From positions 79,930 to 143,929 of the forward strand of contig JADNRX010000118.1 in NCBI GenBank assembly GCA_015501595.1: a stretch of 64,000 nt of DNA, written 5' to 3'. The position numbers and the translations under genes were made by a program. The DNA comes from Hymenopellis radicata. Lineage: Eukaryota > Basidiomycota > Agaricomycetes > Agaricales > Physalacriaceae. Of this stretch, positions 47,471 to 59,562 are shown piece by piece (position 1 is the first letter of the stretch; each line of letters opens with the position of its first letter). The notes beneath the pieces are model-generated. The model worked only from the letters and a program-made list of their open reading frames with translations. It searched no databases and had not been told where the DNA came from.

Positions 47471-48743
47471 ATGATCCCTAGCCAGATGTATGAGCAAATG
47501 GCCACCAAACTATCCTTCGACATCGACGGCATGGTCATTCATCATGCCACTTTGCAAAACCAAAAACGAGGATAGAACCAGCGTCTTTGAATTTGAACAA
47601 GGGACCATGATCTCTATTTTCGACGGTGCCTGCACATGTCCTTTAAAGTGTTGCGCCTGTTCGACTGAGACGTTTATTACAGGACATTTGACCTCGGAAG
47701 TGTCAGAGTACGCTTCACAAAATCTGCCCAAAGCTATCGCTGCACGCATTTCCGCGGATATGGGGCCTAGTCTTGACATCCCTCACATTATGAAGACGAC
47801 GATTGAGGAATTTGACAGCTCACTTTTGCGGAATTTCACAAAGCTGTTTGATGAGGGGGAGGACTTTTCTCATGAAAAATGGAATGACAAGAGCGAGATC
47901 TATCGCGTTGTGGGCTATCGGGGCGACCAGACGTTCACTGACGCGCGGCTTGCGATCGTTGGGTCGACGGCGCTTGTTGCCTTTATCAATCGCGCCAGAA
48001 CGCATGTCTGGGTCGCGTCGCTGGGGGACTCTGATGCAGGTGAGTAAATCTATTTATTTATTCGCGTGATACAAAGTCGCGATATCTCAGTATGTGGTCG
48101 CCTGCAGGGAGACAGATGGGTACCCATCAAGCTCAGCTCAAGCCACAACGCGAGCAATCCGAAGGAGGTGCAAAGAATCGAGCAGGAGCACCCTGGGGAG
48201 ACCAGTTTCATCAAGTGGGATCGCCTTTTGGGATGGCTGAGCGTCACGCGAGGTTTGTTTATATCGTCTGTATCTCGTGTCCATTCACTCACAAGTTCGT
48301 TTCAGCCCTCGGGGATTTCCAACTCAAAGCACCCTTCTCCGTTGGATCCCGCGGGCTCGCCTGGCTCTATCGCGCACCCCGTGCCGCCTGGTATGTGGGA
48401 GGAGTGGAAGGAGGAGGGCCACACCAACATGCCGTACATGTCTAGCACACCGGACATCCAGTGCCACGAGCTTCTCCCCGGCGATATGCTCGTCTTGGGG
48501 TCCGACGGCCTGCGGGATGCATTGCCGCCGCCGCTGACGCCAGATCAATGCTGGGACATCATCATCTCTCTTGCGAACGGCGTTTCTGATAGACGCGTTG
48601 AACATGAGTGTATTTCGGGCGGGGATAATGCAGCAGAGACGCTGATCAAGAATATACTCTTTGGGACGGATATTGAGAAGATGAAGGTCACATTGACGCG
48701 GGAGCGCGATGATATCTCTGCCGTTATTGTACGCTTCAAGTAG
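47471..48743 (+). CDS. PP2C-family protein phosphatase
   Basis: PP2C enzymes are Mg/Mn-dependent Ser/Thr phosphatases. Exons 47471-47624, 47683-48039, 48091-48252 and 48306-48743 give ISIFDGHLTSEV (metal-binding D-G-H), WVASLGDSDAVCGR, FIKWDRLLGWLSVTRALGDF, GDMLVLGSDGLRDAL (metal-binding D) and RERDDISAVIVRF (last metal-binding D). The chain is shorter than yeast Ptc proteins and resembles the mitochondrial-type pyruvate dehydrogenase phosphatase branch, but that is not certain. There are two frame breaks at A runs. At 47562-47566 one A too many separates ATLQNQ from NEDRTSVFEF, and at 48326-48328 one A too many separates DFQLK from HPSPLDPAGS. The start at 47471 (MIPSQMYEQMATKL) is the first ATG in the corrected frame. 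Confidence 0.75.
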
Positions 48744-49003
48744 TCCATTCCGTGACCACTTGTCAGTTTATTATATTCACAATGTGATTCTGACCCATCA
48801 CGCCTCTTCGATCTTACTCACCGCTCGCCGCGCAGCTCAGGCTTTGGTTTGCCGTTGAAACTCCTTCATGTCTCAGCACTGCTCGCTGTGCTCGAAGTTT
48901 TGCTATAACAGGCTATTTTTCTGCACTCACCCTAACTTAAGCGTCTTCTGTGTACTCCCTATGGCCGCCTACTGCTATCTCGATCATCTGCACTCTTCGA
49001 CCA
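48744..49003. other. Intergenic
   Basis: 3' flank of the phosphatase gene. No feature seen. Confidence 0.4.
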
Positions 49004-49290
49004 TGGCTGATATCACTAGTGACTATGTTATCGTCGGTGGCAGTATAGCTGGACTCGTCGTTGCTCTTACGGAGGACCCGCAAACGACGGTGACTGTCCT
49101 TGAGATCTTTCGAACGCTCCTGAGCATTTGATTCCTAATATGACTTTGGTGTTAGTTCTATACCCGAAAAGAACTCAGTTTCTCGTCTAGGACTCGCGTT
49201 TGATAATCTTGGTAAACCCGAGCTTCATTGGCTGTACCATACCGTTCCGCAGGCAAGGCCCACGAAAATCTATCAACCTAGGTATGACTT
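49004..49290 (+). pseudogene. GMC oxidoreductase N-terminal remnant
   Basis: The frame SDYVIVGGSIAGLVVAL followed by EDPQTTVTVLE matches the FAD-binding start of glucose-methanol-choline oxidoreductases, with the third G of GGGxAG replaced by S. After stops and a frame change, KPELHWLYHTVPQARPTKIY then QPR matches the next conserved stretch. The Gly-rich motif that normally follows (GKxLGGSS) is lost. It is a short dead fragment. Confidence 0.7.
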
Positions 49291-49301
49291 TCCCATCCTC
49301 C

Positions 49302-50575
49302 CTACTCGAAGCAAAGAACTCCCCGACTCGCAAGGCGCGGCAAAGCGCGCCGTATCACGGATGCAGGCTCTGGGTGCGCCCGGTCCGTGATAAGAGCCTT
49401 TTCGTCAGAGTCCTCCTCAAAGTGAATGCGCTGCACGCCGTCAAAAGCCGCATGGGACAGTACTTCATCAAGTGTTGCCCACTCGGCTGAAACAGCCTCG
49501 ACGTCGTCGAGCTCCACGAATGTGAACGTGAGTTCGACGAAATGAACGGTTGTGCGCGAATCGGCCAGGTGGAGAAACATTGAGGAGAGCCAGTTGATGA
49601 GTGTCTGCGCCCTGGAGCGCCCGGGACCGGATTCAGATAGACATAGCTTGAAATGGTTGAAGTGAAGGCCTTCGAAGAGGCCCTCGTAAATCGGCAGGTC
49701 GTCTAGGATACCTAACGATTTCGTTAGGGACTTGATTTTAGGAGACAAAGAATAGACAAACGAGGCATCAATTCCAATCTGAATGACTCCAATCGGAGCG
49801 CTAGTTGAAGTTGCAGAACATCCCGGAACAATAGGCCTACGTCGGAAGGTCGATTGACGACCACCTCCAAGTGTTTTAAATTGGGGAACATCTGGCGAAG
49901 CCAGAAGTTGAGAGCAGGGTGCAGTCGTAGGACATCTGTCAAATTGAAACGAAGCTGTTCAATGGCAGGGAGGTGTACGACACTTAGTGTCGAGCCGACC
50001 GGAGACGGATCATCGCCCAGGTAGGGCTCCGCATACAAAGAGACACGTTTAATGTTGGTCCCTTCTAAACATGAGAAGATTTGGTGAAAATCGGTCTCAT
50101 CTCGACGATTGTTAACGACAAGGTTTGTAAGGGATTCAGATGTGTGCAGGAAAGCGCCGAGTGCTTCGATGAATTGGCGGTCGCCGGCATCCCCCGGTCT
50201 GTCGAATCTGACATGGAGACAGGTTAAACGAGGGATGAGAGGGAATAGGGCAATGAGGCAGGATAGATAGTCGTCCCGTGCCTCGCCGTGGATGGGTGTC
50301 TGCCAGAGTACCATCCATTGGATGAGATTTTGGAGGTGGGAATAGCGTCGGAGGTGGTGGAGGAGGCGGACTACCCAATCCGAGTCGTGCAAGGAAATGT
50401 GGCGAAAGAGGGCGCGCTGGCAGGGCGCGGCCCATGCCCGTGATATGAGTGCGCAATTTTGCAGCCAGCCATAGCCCGAGCCATGGACGAGTGCGGAATT
50501 TAGCACCCATTCATCGCCCGCGCTATGTTCAACGATCAACTCCACGAGCTCTGGGAGTAAAAGAGGATTGTTCAT
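49302..50575 (-). CDS. F-box protein with leucine-rich C-terminal part
   Basis: F-box proteins recruit targets to SCF ubiquitin ligases. The start MNNPLLLPELVELIVEHS begins an F-box that continues with NCALISRAWAAPCQRALFRHI near residues 40-60. Then come irregular leucine-rich repeats (LIPRLTCLHVRFD, FPNLKHLEVVVNRPSD, LPIYEGLFEGLHFNHFKLCL). The frame breaks once near 49795 (CTCCGATTGG), where one added base would join LQLALR to IGIDASFVYSLSPKIKSLTK. The whole then spans about 420 codons on one exon. Basidiomycetes have many such F-box genes. No target can be inferred. Confidence 0.65.
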
Positions 50576-51771
50576 TAGAGACGTAGCCCTTGAAGATGTG
50601 GATTAGTTGGCGCTAAACGCGGAGGTGCCTTTGAAGTTGCTTTGAAGCAACAGGTTGATCACGGTATAGACGGCGGTTAGTCCAAGGCGAATAGAAGGAC
50701 TCTTCACCTAAATGGATTCAGGTTTAGATACACGTTGAATTGGGGAAGACATACAAGAACGATCTCGAAGAATCAAATGCGGGAAATGTTCTGTACCAGC
50801 TCTGCTAAGGACACATTCGAGTGTAGTCGCAGACAGGTCGCAGAAGACGCAGGCTTTCGAAATATATTTAGAACGTGGATTTAGGGGATGATGGTGGTCC
50901 AGACGACAAAAGCGGCTCGATCGCGCTTGATCAGGTAACAGGTTTACATTTCGATATCGGGCATTCCGGGGCAAGGTCGATGGCATAATCGGGGCATTCT
51001 CTTCAAGACTAGAGGGAAATTCACCGGCAGTGAAAGCGACCTGGTGCGCGAAGACTATGCGACATGGTGGTAAGATGACAAGGCTTCCCGCCGCGGAGTT
51101 TCCCTTATATCAGTCTATCATGAAGCGCAAGGTCCAAGTGTCAGTACAACCTGGCCTCTTTACATGCTACGTATTCAATGAAGTCCGACTCGTATTTGTA
51201 TCCAATACATACTCAAGAAAAAAACTGTTTTCTACTTTTTTACTACGACCATTTGGACACTATTGTCTGGTGCTGACAGTCGCGCCTCAGAACAGAATAG
51301 TTTCCTACACAAAGTAGAAAGACCTTGCTTTCTTGGAGAAATCTGTGCCTCCGTGTCGGAATGAGTAGTCTATAACCGAGAGTCAGTGGCATCCAATTCT
51401 TTCAGGTAGTAAGAACGTACCAGCTGAGCATTCACTTTCGGGTACATCGGTGGTGTGAAATGGCTACATTCAACATCCGCCGCAAGCGCCTTGATCAGAG
51501 ATGTCAAGTCCTCGAATGGTCGATAAAGCGCGCGGCCGCCTCCCGAACGTTTGATACGATGAAGCGGGGGACATGCGCATACTCGCTCGCCGCGCCCGGA
51601 CAGGCGACGAAGTCAGTCAAGTCTTCCATACAACTTGACCAGCCGCCGCCATTAAACATCTCTCCCAATCGCCACAGCCGATTTGCGTCGTGCAATTAGC
51701 TATCAGGAGGATCTTGCTCAATGTTAATAGACGGGCGTCGGATTCCGCGATATAAGCCTTGGCCTTTCCAA
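50576..51771. other. Intergenic; one doubtful two-exon frame
   Basis: On the minus strand, 50986-50750 (MPSTLPRNARYRN, with KACVFCDLSATTLECV) could splice at GTATGT to 50706-50615, but no family is recognised. The rest shows nothing. Confidence 0.25.
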
Positions 51772-54700
51772 TCAACTCCGAGGTGTCAGCATACATGTAG
51801 ATTCCATCAACGTACGCCGCTGCAACATATATGTATCCAGGACACCAGAAACGAGGAAGCAGGCTGTCGGACTTCGGATTTGTCGAGGTGAGAAGCGGGA
51901 AAATGAAAGACCGATGTCGTGCAGCCAGTCGTGCTGGATGAGATATCCATATATGGCTTCAGCTGCCTGTAGTTGGGACGGAAACTGCACGACGTAGTTT
52001 AGAACATAGCCGACAGCTCTCCATCCATCGTGTACTTCCCCGGATTCAATGAAAGCAGTCAGTATATGCCATAACTTGTGGAAAAGAGTCGGAGTAAGCC
52101 AAGATGGATCGCGATCAGTATGCCCAGTGAACTCGAGCCGGCGGTTCAGCCCGTCGAAAAGAGTTTCAACGATGGCGGCCTCATAAGTAAGCCCAATGAC
52201 AGTACTAGTCCCAAACTCGTCGGATTCGACAACACCTTGTAAGGCTGAGATTGCGGCGCGGTCGATGTCTTCGTGTTTTTTGCAATCTCCGTTGTTGAAA
52301 GTGTATGACATAACAGTTCCTAGTATGTCTTCAAACAAGGTGGATTGCTCTCTGGCAGAACCCGATTCCGTCGAATCTTCCGAGTCGGTCGATGAAGTCT
52401 CGGAGATGGATGATCCGTCGTCAGAAGAAGCATCTTCGAGCAATGAGGTGGTGGTTTGGATCAACGGTGTTTCGTTACGAAGAGATGTGAGCTGAACAGA
52501 GCGAGTTTGTAGCAATGTGAGCACGAGGAGAACATCATCGGGGAGGTGACTAGACTTGTCAACATGGGGAAAGCAAACGTCCAGCACCCATCGTATAAAC
52601 GACGGCCTCATGTTCGTCATCAAAGCATTGGATAACGTGGTCGAAGTTCCATTTTGCTCCATTTCGTACCGGTTAATGCATCAGGAATTGCCCCACTGGC
52701 AAATAACAGCAAAAATCATACGAAAAGGTAGAATAACCACGAAATACCGGAATTAAGATGTTTCAATAGATTTGCTGGTTTTGCAAATCTTCGGTATCCC
52801 TCCTTTTCATAAAGCTGATTTTAGCTTCGATAAGGCAGGATCAGAGCTCTTACGAGCGAGGTTTGACTGATTGTTTTGCTGCTTAGATCCCGGGAGCACA
52901 CGAATGGAGAGTAAAAGCATGTCATATTATGGGCGACTACGGATACGGAGGCTACAATACGGTATGGGCATGAAACTACAGACAATACATAGCAAACAGA
53001 GTCAGAAGGACCAACCGTACTCGACGACAGGGCGGCAATGTGGTAGAAGAGGATGGAGGTGAGGTAGTAGGAGCGAGTCTCCTAGCACACCGCATTGGCA
53101 TGGACGTCGCGTCGCGAGCGCATCACTCTTAACGAGGTTCAAGTCGTCATTGGCGTATTGGGCGTTGCCGATGTAAGCCGCGCGATTCTGTAAAAAATGT
53201 GAGCCTATTTGCGCTGTGAATAAGCAGCACGCGACGTACCAACAAACGGCTATCGTTCCAGCTCATGACTCGTCGTCACGTTGGTCATAATTGCGCGCGC
53301 GAAAGCAACTGTCGGGTATGATTGGTCTAAATAACGGTTAGCTTTGTGAGTAGACGGACGACAGTGCACGTACAGCGGCTTGAGTAGCACACATGTTAAG
53401 CTGCGAGGTGGATGGGTTGCTCGGCCTCTCCGAGCAAGCCAGTTCAGAGTACGTGGCGATATTACTGGCAGTATGTCGTCCTGGAGATGGTTGAGGCGCA
53501 TCATACATGAGGAGAGGGGGAAAATACCTTTGTTATTGACTAACGGACGTCACTCGCGAATGTTGAGGCGTTGACGAACTTGCCTTGAAGCGTGTGACAG
53601 GCGCCCGTTGGAAAATGGCTGTAAATACTAAAGACGGCGTTAGCACAAGGTTGTGCAACTGAGGAAGGTGGAAAGACGAGACGCGGGCCCACGGAATGTG
53701 CAGGTTGATTCGACGAGGAGAAGGCAGGACAAACAAAAAGACGCACCTCATCATCCGTTATGGTCTCAAAAATGCTCTTCACAGCAGTCGAAGATGTCGG
53801 CACAGCTTGTTCGGCGTTGTGGTCGTCGTGCATCATGGTCGTCGCGCGTTGTGGTCGGCATCAAGTCATGGCGAGAAGGAAAAAAGGGTTGATCCATATT
53901 GGACCATGGTTTGTTTTGATATAGTGGGCTAATCGGTATTGTTGTCCTAGAGGTGGGTGAGGCGCGTTATGCTTCAGGGAGAGGCAACACACCTTTGACC
54001 GACGAAGCTACGGCACGAATGGCCAGGTCACAAAGGAGATTTGGCCCGGCGGTGAGCTTGCCTTCCGGCAGCGTGTGGCAGTCATGTCGCGGTGATGGCA
54101 AAACCGCACCGTTCCATCTTCTCCGCAAAGGTCTCCGCTATGGCGAACCGTGACCTGCGCAAAGTCGGTAATGTCGTCGCGCAGTGGGGTAGCCAGGTCG
54201 TGGGGAGAAGGCAAGAATTGTTCAACCATGTTTGGCCATGGTTCGTTTTGATGCAGGCCATCGGTCCATCGGTCCGCGTCGGAGTTTCAAATGGACTTGA
54301 TGATTTTCCGTTTCAAACGTGGTGGCGGGCATACGCCTGTTCCGATCTGGTCTGATTGCTGTTGTTTGTCAAGGCCCTCTCCCAGCCAAAGTCTGAGATC
54401 GGTTGCGCGCCGTGAAAAACCCCCTGCCGCATCCACATTGGGCCTGCCGGAACGTCAAAATAATGACTTTTGGGACAATATATGAAGAATTAAAGAAGCA
54501 TATTATCCTTTCTTATATGAGGGGCTACCAATTTCAAGATCTCGCAAAGTATAGCTCAGAATGGGGTTTCCTTCTTTGTTTTCCCTTAAATTGTAATGAT
54601 ATTCAATGCCTGAACTTTTTGGGTCGGGAGAGCAAGTGGATCACGTCAAATAAAACTGGTCGATTTGGCCCGCCAACGCGTCCTAATTAGTGTGTCACAT

Positions 54701-57078
54701 CACAGTAACATCGCGTCAACCCACGAAATCACTGTCTTGGGCCCCTCCTACATCATAGTACATGTCATTTCTCTTCATGTATGCATTTACACACAACTCA
54801 AGTAGTTTACAGCTTTCAGAGTAATGCCAGAGTGGCCCTAACAGCAGGAAGTCCAAGTACAAGCACGAGAGCATCTTTGAACCGGTTACTTTTAAGTTAC
54901 CGGCTGATCGAGTGACCGTTTCGGAATGGTCGGATGCCCACCACCACCGTTTCGACTGCCTTGCTCTTTGCCTTCATCAATGTCGATAAGGCTGGCGCGA
55001 CTATGCCGATAGGCTAGAAGACAACTTTGTTAATGACCGCATCCTCTGGAGGCTGTATAAATGATCCAAAATATTTACCTTCTTTCCTTGCTCAAAACCT
55101 TACTGATTTCAGCTTTTTTTGAAGAAAAAGACGGAAAAGGCATGATAAGCAAAGTTTCGGAAAATTCAGAAGGAATTTGCCAGTGGGGTTTTTCCTGATG
55201 TGACCAGTGGAAGCTTGGCAGGTCCGAGTGAAAATGAGAAGAGCGCCGCAGAGTCTTTGCCGTCACAATTGAAGAAAGAGCAAACATGACGTTGAACCGT
55301 ACATTCGAGAAGCTTGGTACACAGGGATGACAGGGGGCCACCAGCATGAATGGAGTCTATCCCAGAAAGTCTGGGCCAGACCGTAATGCAGCCTCGAATG
55401 CTTTGCCCCAAAACACAGCATCACGAGCGTTATCTGCCGTAGTGCAAAAGCCGTCACGAACAATGCTGATAGCACGTTTGGGAGAGTCGTTGTAGATGAA
55501 GTCATAATCATTTGCCTCATGGTTAAGCATGGTAAACTTGCCAAACCGTAATGCCGCACGCTGAAATCGTTCCTGACGATCAGCAGGCTGGTCGATACGG
55601 TGGTGTGCTCGTATAGCACGTATTACTGCGGGTCTGTTCTCGTCCTTCTCCTTCACGCAGTCCAGGAAGCGCCATGTATCGGGATCCGACACCGGAGCGC
55701 TGATACCGTCAGGACTGGTGATCATCGGAATACTTTGCAATGGAAGACTACCAGCGATTGCACAGCAATGCTCTGGACGGAAGCATTCGAGGATGTATTG
55801 TGCAGCCATGAAACAGCAAGTGCATCGAGTTCATCCGTCTTGTGCGAGACCGCCGTATGCTCCACCTCCTTCAAAGAACGCGCTATCGCCGATGACATGG
55901 CCCCGCGGCATGTTTTCCACGCTTGCGTTTGTCGGCGTAGCCAGCTGACGATCATGAAAGAGTATGAAGCCAACGGCGTTTTGTACGGGCAGTTCGTATA
56001 GAAGAGTGGAAGGATATTGCTGACAAGGTATGCGAGAGCTCCGGTACCTGTCATGCACCCTAATGCTGAAGCCATGGCGGTGCTCAGCGAGCAGACAAAA
56101 ATGACGAGTCCAGCAAGGAAGACGCCAAGCGCGATGTGCATGAGAATAGGAAGGAGGCCGATAATCAGCGGTACATGCCACTGCTCCAGCCCGATAAATC
56201 TGAAATGGCGGATACGAGCTCGATCTCGTGGATTTCCAGACGGTAGGACGATGTATTCGTTGATCCATTGTTTCGTCAAGACCGCAATCAATGTGGTCGT
56301 GAGGCTTAAAACCAGACTAGTGAACCAGAGACCATTGACCCAAAGATCAGAGGACTTGGCCATGAACGCAGTAGAGGGATCAGAGTTCTGGGCAGCTTGT
56401 ACGGATACCCCTGAGAAATGGCAACCTGAATGTCGATTAGCCGAAGCATCAACGAGGCCGTCACTTGCGCGTAGTCCACGCTGAGACTCTGGTAAGTCTG
56501 CACCACAAAAGTCGTGACAACACCCGAGAACAATGCCGCCTGAAGAGCTGTATTAACATCGACTCTAAACAATCATGAATGGAGAAGACTTACGAAGACG
56601 AGGAGCATGTCCAGGCCGTCTCTCCAGTTCTCAACCATGTCGAAGTCAAACTTGGTAGACTCGTCCATATAGGTTTTCCAGACTCTGCTTGTTGCAGACA
56701 TCTCCTGTGCTTCTCGTCCACTGGATATTTCTGTTCATAATCGAAAGGATCTAAAGCGCGGAGATCAGTTGCCACTGGCATATGAACATTCAAGAAACCT
56801 TTACCGTTGAGCGCCGGGCGTTGCTGGGAGTGTCTCTCTCGGAACAGCTTTGCATGGGAATGTCGAGTACCATGGTATACAAGCACCGGGGAGTTTTCCG
56901 AGTCAGACGCGGTTTCGTTGATTGTCGAGCTATCGGAATGGAAGCATTGACAACAGTGGTGGTGGTAAGAGGTAGAGTCATTCTCCGCCGTGGTACGTGG
57001 CGTACTCGCAGGTGGTTGGGTAGGCATATGGAAGAGAAAAGCGGTTAGCAGTGTCACACGGCTGACAGATACCATCAT
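51772..57078 (-). pseudogene. DUF6535 membrane protein gene split by element C
   Basis: DUF6535 proteins are Agaricomycete-specific, with four or five N-terminal membrane spans of unknown role. The upstream part (57078-55205) reads WKTYMDESTKFDFDMVENWR, LLVF across a 60-nt intron to AALFSGVVTTFVVQTYQSLS, then WVNGLWFTSLVLSLTTTLIA, EQWHVPLIIGLLPILMHIAL and SNILPLFYTNCPYKTPLASY. The frame continues through IDSIHAGGPLSSLCTKLLEC to LGPAKLPL, meets element C at 55204, and resumes beyond it as INRYEMEQNGTSTTLSNALM to a stop at 51772. Removing the element restores one frame. Five one-base breaks, all next to short G runs on the coding strand (including near 56408, 55751 and 55361), are of the same type seen in other genes here. 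With the insertion present the full protein cannot be made. Starts at 57078 or 57027 are equally possible. Confidence 0.7.
52678..55204 (+). mobile_element. Element C of the GCATCAGG family (2,527 bp)
   Basis: The left end reads GCATCAGGAATTGCCCCACT then GGCAAAT. The reverse complement of the right end reads GTCACATCAGGAAAAACCCC then ACTGGCAAAT. Flanking triplets differ (AAT and CAG), so any 3-bp duplication is lost. Inside, the minus strand has exon-like pieces with splice-like borders, for example AAYIGNAQYANDDLNLVKSD near 53130, which I cannot assign to a family. There are also two diverged relatives of one segment (53490-53930 and 53955-54275) that share GTCGTCGCGC and TTGGMCCATGG. No transposase is seen. 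Confidence 0.65.
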
Positions 57079-58899
57079 CCCTTATACTCCGGCCATACCC
57101 ACACTCACCCTGGGCCAACAATAAAATGGATGCAAGGACCTCGAGTACGAGACCTAATTGTTACCACTGTTCATCCGTCAGACGCCCGCAATGAAAGACA
57201 AAAAAGAGTACAATAGTCTGTAGCACTATGTCATCCTGTTAACTTACGAGTAAATTAATCGTATCTTCAGTCGGGGAAGTCAGAGTAAATCGATCGTATC
57301 GTATGGAGTCCGGGAAGTGGCAGAAAGAGTTTGAGATGCTGAAATCTGAGATAGTGCGCGTTGCGGCGTCACGGTCTGCGACGATTTGCCCAGGTGAGGA
57401 ATGACTCCCCATTCGATAGTACAGGACCGCCGGCGCTGCCAGATGGTTCAAGGGCCATCTGTTCGTAGTAACGTTGTATGGCTAGTCTCGTCATGGCTCT
57501 GTGGCGTAGTTAACACAACATTCAGAAGAATTAAGAATACAGTACACCTACGGTCCAATTTCCTGTGCCAGTACACCGAACTCGGAGGGTGTCAGGACAG
57601 AGGTCTCTCGGGCGATATTGGATATCCAGGTCTCAGCCTGACCCCGTGACATTGGCCTTCTCTTTCTATTCTTCTTGGCCATCGCCGGGATGGTATAGGG
57701 TACAATGAGCGGGAATGCTCAAGCGATCAGCCATACTACGTTATAAAGAGGAGGAACAAGAGTGCAGAACAAGGGCGAGAAAGGCAGCTAGAAGTATAAG
57801 GACGCACGACTAGTTGGGAACAAACTAAGCGGATTCAACACTGTTGTTTAAGGGATATGATCTCCGTTACCGGTCGTACTACAAGGCGGAGCATGGTACA
57901 AAGGCTCGGCTTGTTCTGGAAAGGGTAGTAGTGAGCGCTTATCCTCTAAGTTGTAGCCAAATGCGTACCAGGAAGAGTAGCCCATCCAGCTTTCCGTCGT
58001 TTGTGACCATCAATACACAGCGACATTATCAGCACGTGCATAAGGAATTCAAGCGAAAACTCGAGGCTTGAATCCTGAAGTGATCGGAGGAATTCGAGAG
58101 AAAATGCGCCACACATTGCGAGTAGCAGGCGAAGAGTTCCAACGCGTAGATGTTATCAGTATTAGTCGTCGGCATCGGGGTGTCATTCTTTTCTTGGCGT
58201 GTTGCAAGAGATGCGAGGGACTGAAATTGTGGCTCGGTAACAATATCGAACGCAATTGGCGCTAGACAATAGTGCAACGAGCCGCGCGTCGGAGTGGGAG
58301 GTCCGTGATGGAGTGAGATACGTCCAGATCCAGTTGACGACAAAAGAGAATAAGTGGGGCGAGATGAACAATAACAAGCCTGGCCACATTCCTATGAATA
58401 CAATAACATCAAAATGCGGCTGTGTAGGTACCGTACCGTTTTGATCAACATGATGGAAGGAACAACAGATGGTCTGAGCAGTCGCTTTTGTTGACATTGC
58501 TTGAGCAAAGGATTGACACGGCGCCGAGATGATACCAGGTGTCTCGAGTCTGCCTAAGGGAGACTAGCATTTGCCGGGAAACAGGTGGACGAACGAAAGA
58601 AGTATAGAATCACAGATTACTTGTCGACAAGCTGAACTTCAGATAAGTGTTAGGATACAGGCATGTAGATCATGCAAGGATGACCAAAGTATAAAGCAGA
58701 AGATCCTCGAGGAGTAATAGTGAATAGTCAATCTGAGGTGTAGGCATCGAGGCGGCTTTTGGGATACATGAGACGTATGTGTGGTTGGGGAAATCGGTGC
58801 GCACCTCTCACTTATTTGCTTGTAGTTCTATTGGATATTCGAGGTTTGCAGGAGAGGAGGGCGCCGCGACAGTGGGGGTAAAAAGCAAGTGCGTGATCG
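57079..58899. other. Intergenic, no supported gene
   Basis: Many short frames on both strands, none with motif or splice support. Confidence 0.4.
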
Positions 58900-59285
58900 G
58901 CTTCGGACCGGACGAGCCGTTTCGTAAATTCACCAGATCGAAGGCCTTGTCGAAGGCTACTGTACTGGGAACGAGCTTCTCGCATATCTATCCAGCTCTA
59001 GACATCCAGAAAGCCTGGCCACCTCAACCCACGAGCACCAGGATATCGGTTACCTGCGTTGCGTGGCCGTGTCTTCAAGGGCGTCGCCATATCACGGAGC
59101 GCGGAAACCATCTACGCTCACGGCCTGTAGCGGACGATGATGATGAGAAACTGAAAGAGTCCATTCGGTCTACGATTCAGACTATTTACCATCCGATTGC
59201 TACTGCGTCTATGCTGCCTCGAGAAGAAGACGGTGTGATGGACAACAAGCCAAGGTTTATGGCACTGCCAATCTTCGAGGGGTAA
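58900..59285 (+). pseudogene. GMC oxidoreductase C-terminal remnant
   Basis: ADDDDEKLKESIRSTIQTIY then HPIATASMLPREEDGVMDN matches the C-terminal catalytic stretch of GMC oxidoreductases (active-site His in YHP; ASMLPR). The following segment that normally reads LRVYGxxxLRVVD is changed to KPRFMALPIFEG and stops. The upstream part is scrambled. Confidence 0.65.
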
Positions 59286-59562
59286 GCTCATTAACAGGTA
59301 ATATGGGATCTCCTCACACTTTTCGTTAGATCGAGGCTTATATCGGCTACCTTACAGGCTACAATTTGAATCTATGGCGTTGCAGAAATGGTAAGTGCAG
59401 GGGTTTGTGAAAGGATACTCGGCGCACTGAAAACCCTTCTATAGCAGACCTCATTCGTCCTCTTCGCGATAGCCAGGATGTAGTATCTGTAAAATAGAAC
59501 CATCAACTGCATAGAAGGTGAAGAGCAAGATGTATATTTCTCTGTACTTAAATACAAAGGAA
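59286..59562. other. Intergenic
   Basis: 3' flank of TFIIE-beta. Nothing seen. Confidence 0.4.
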
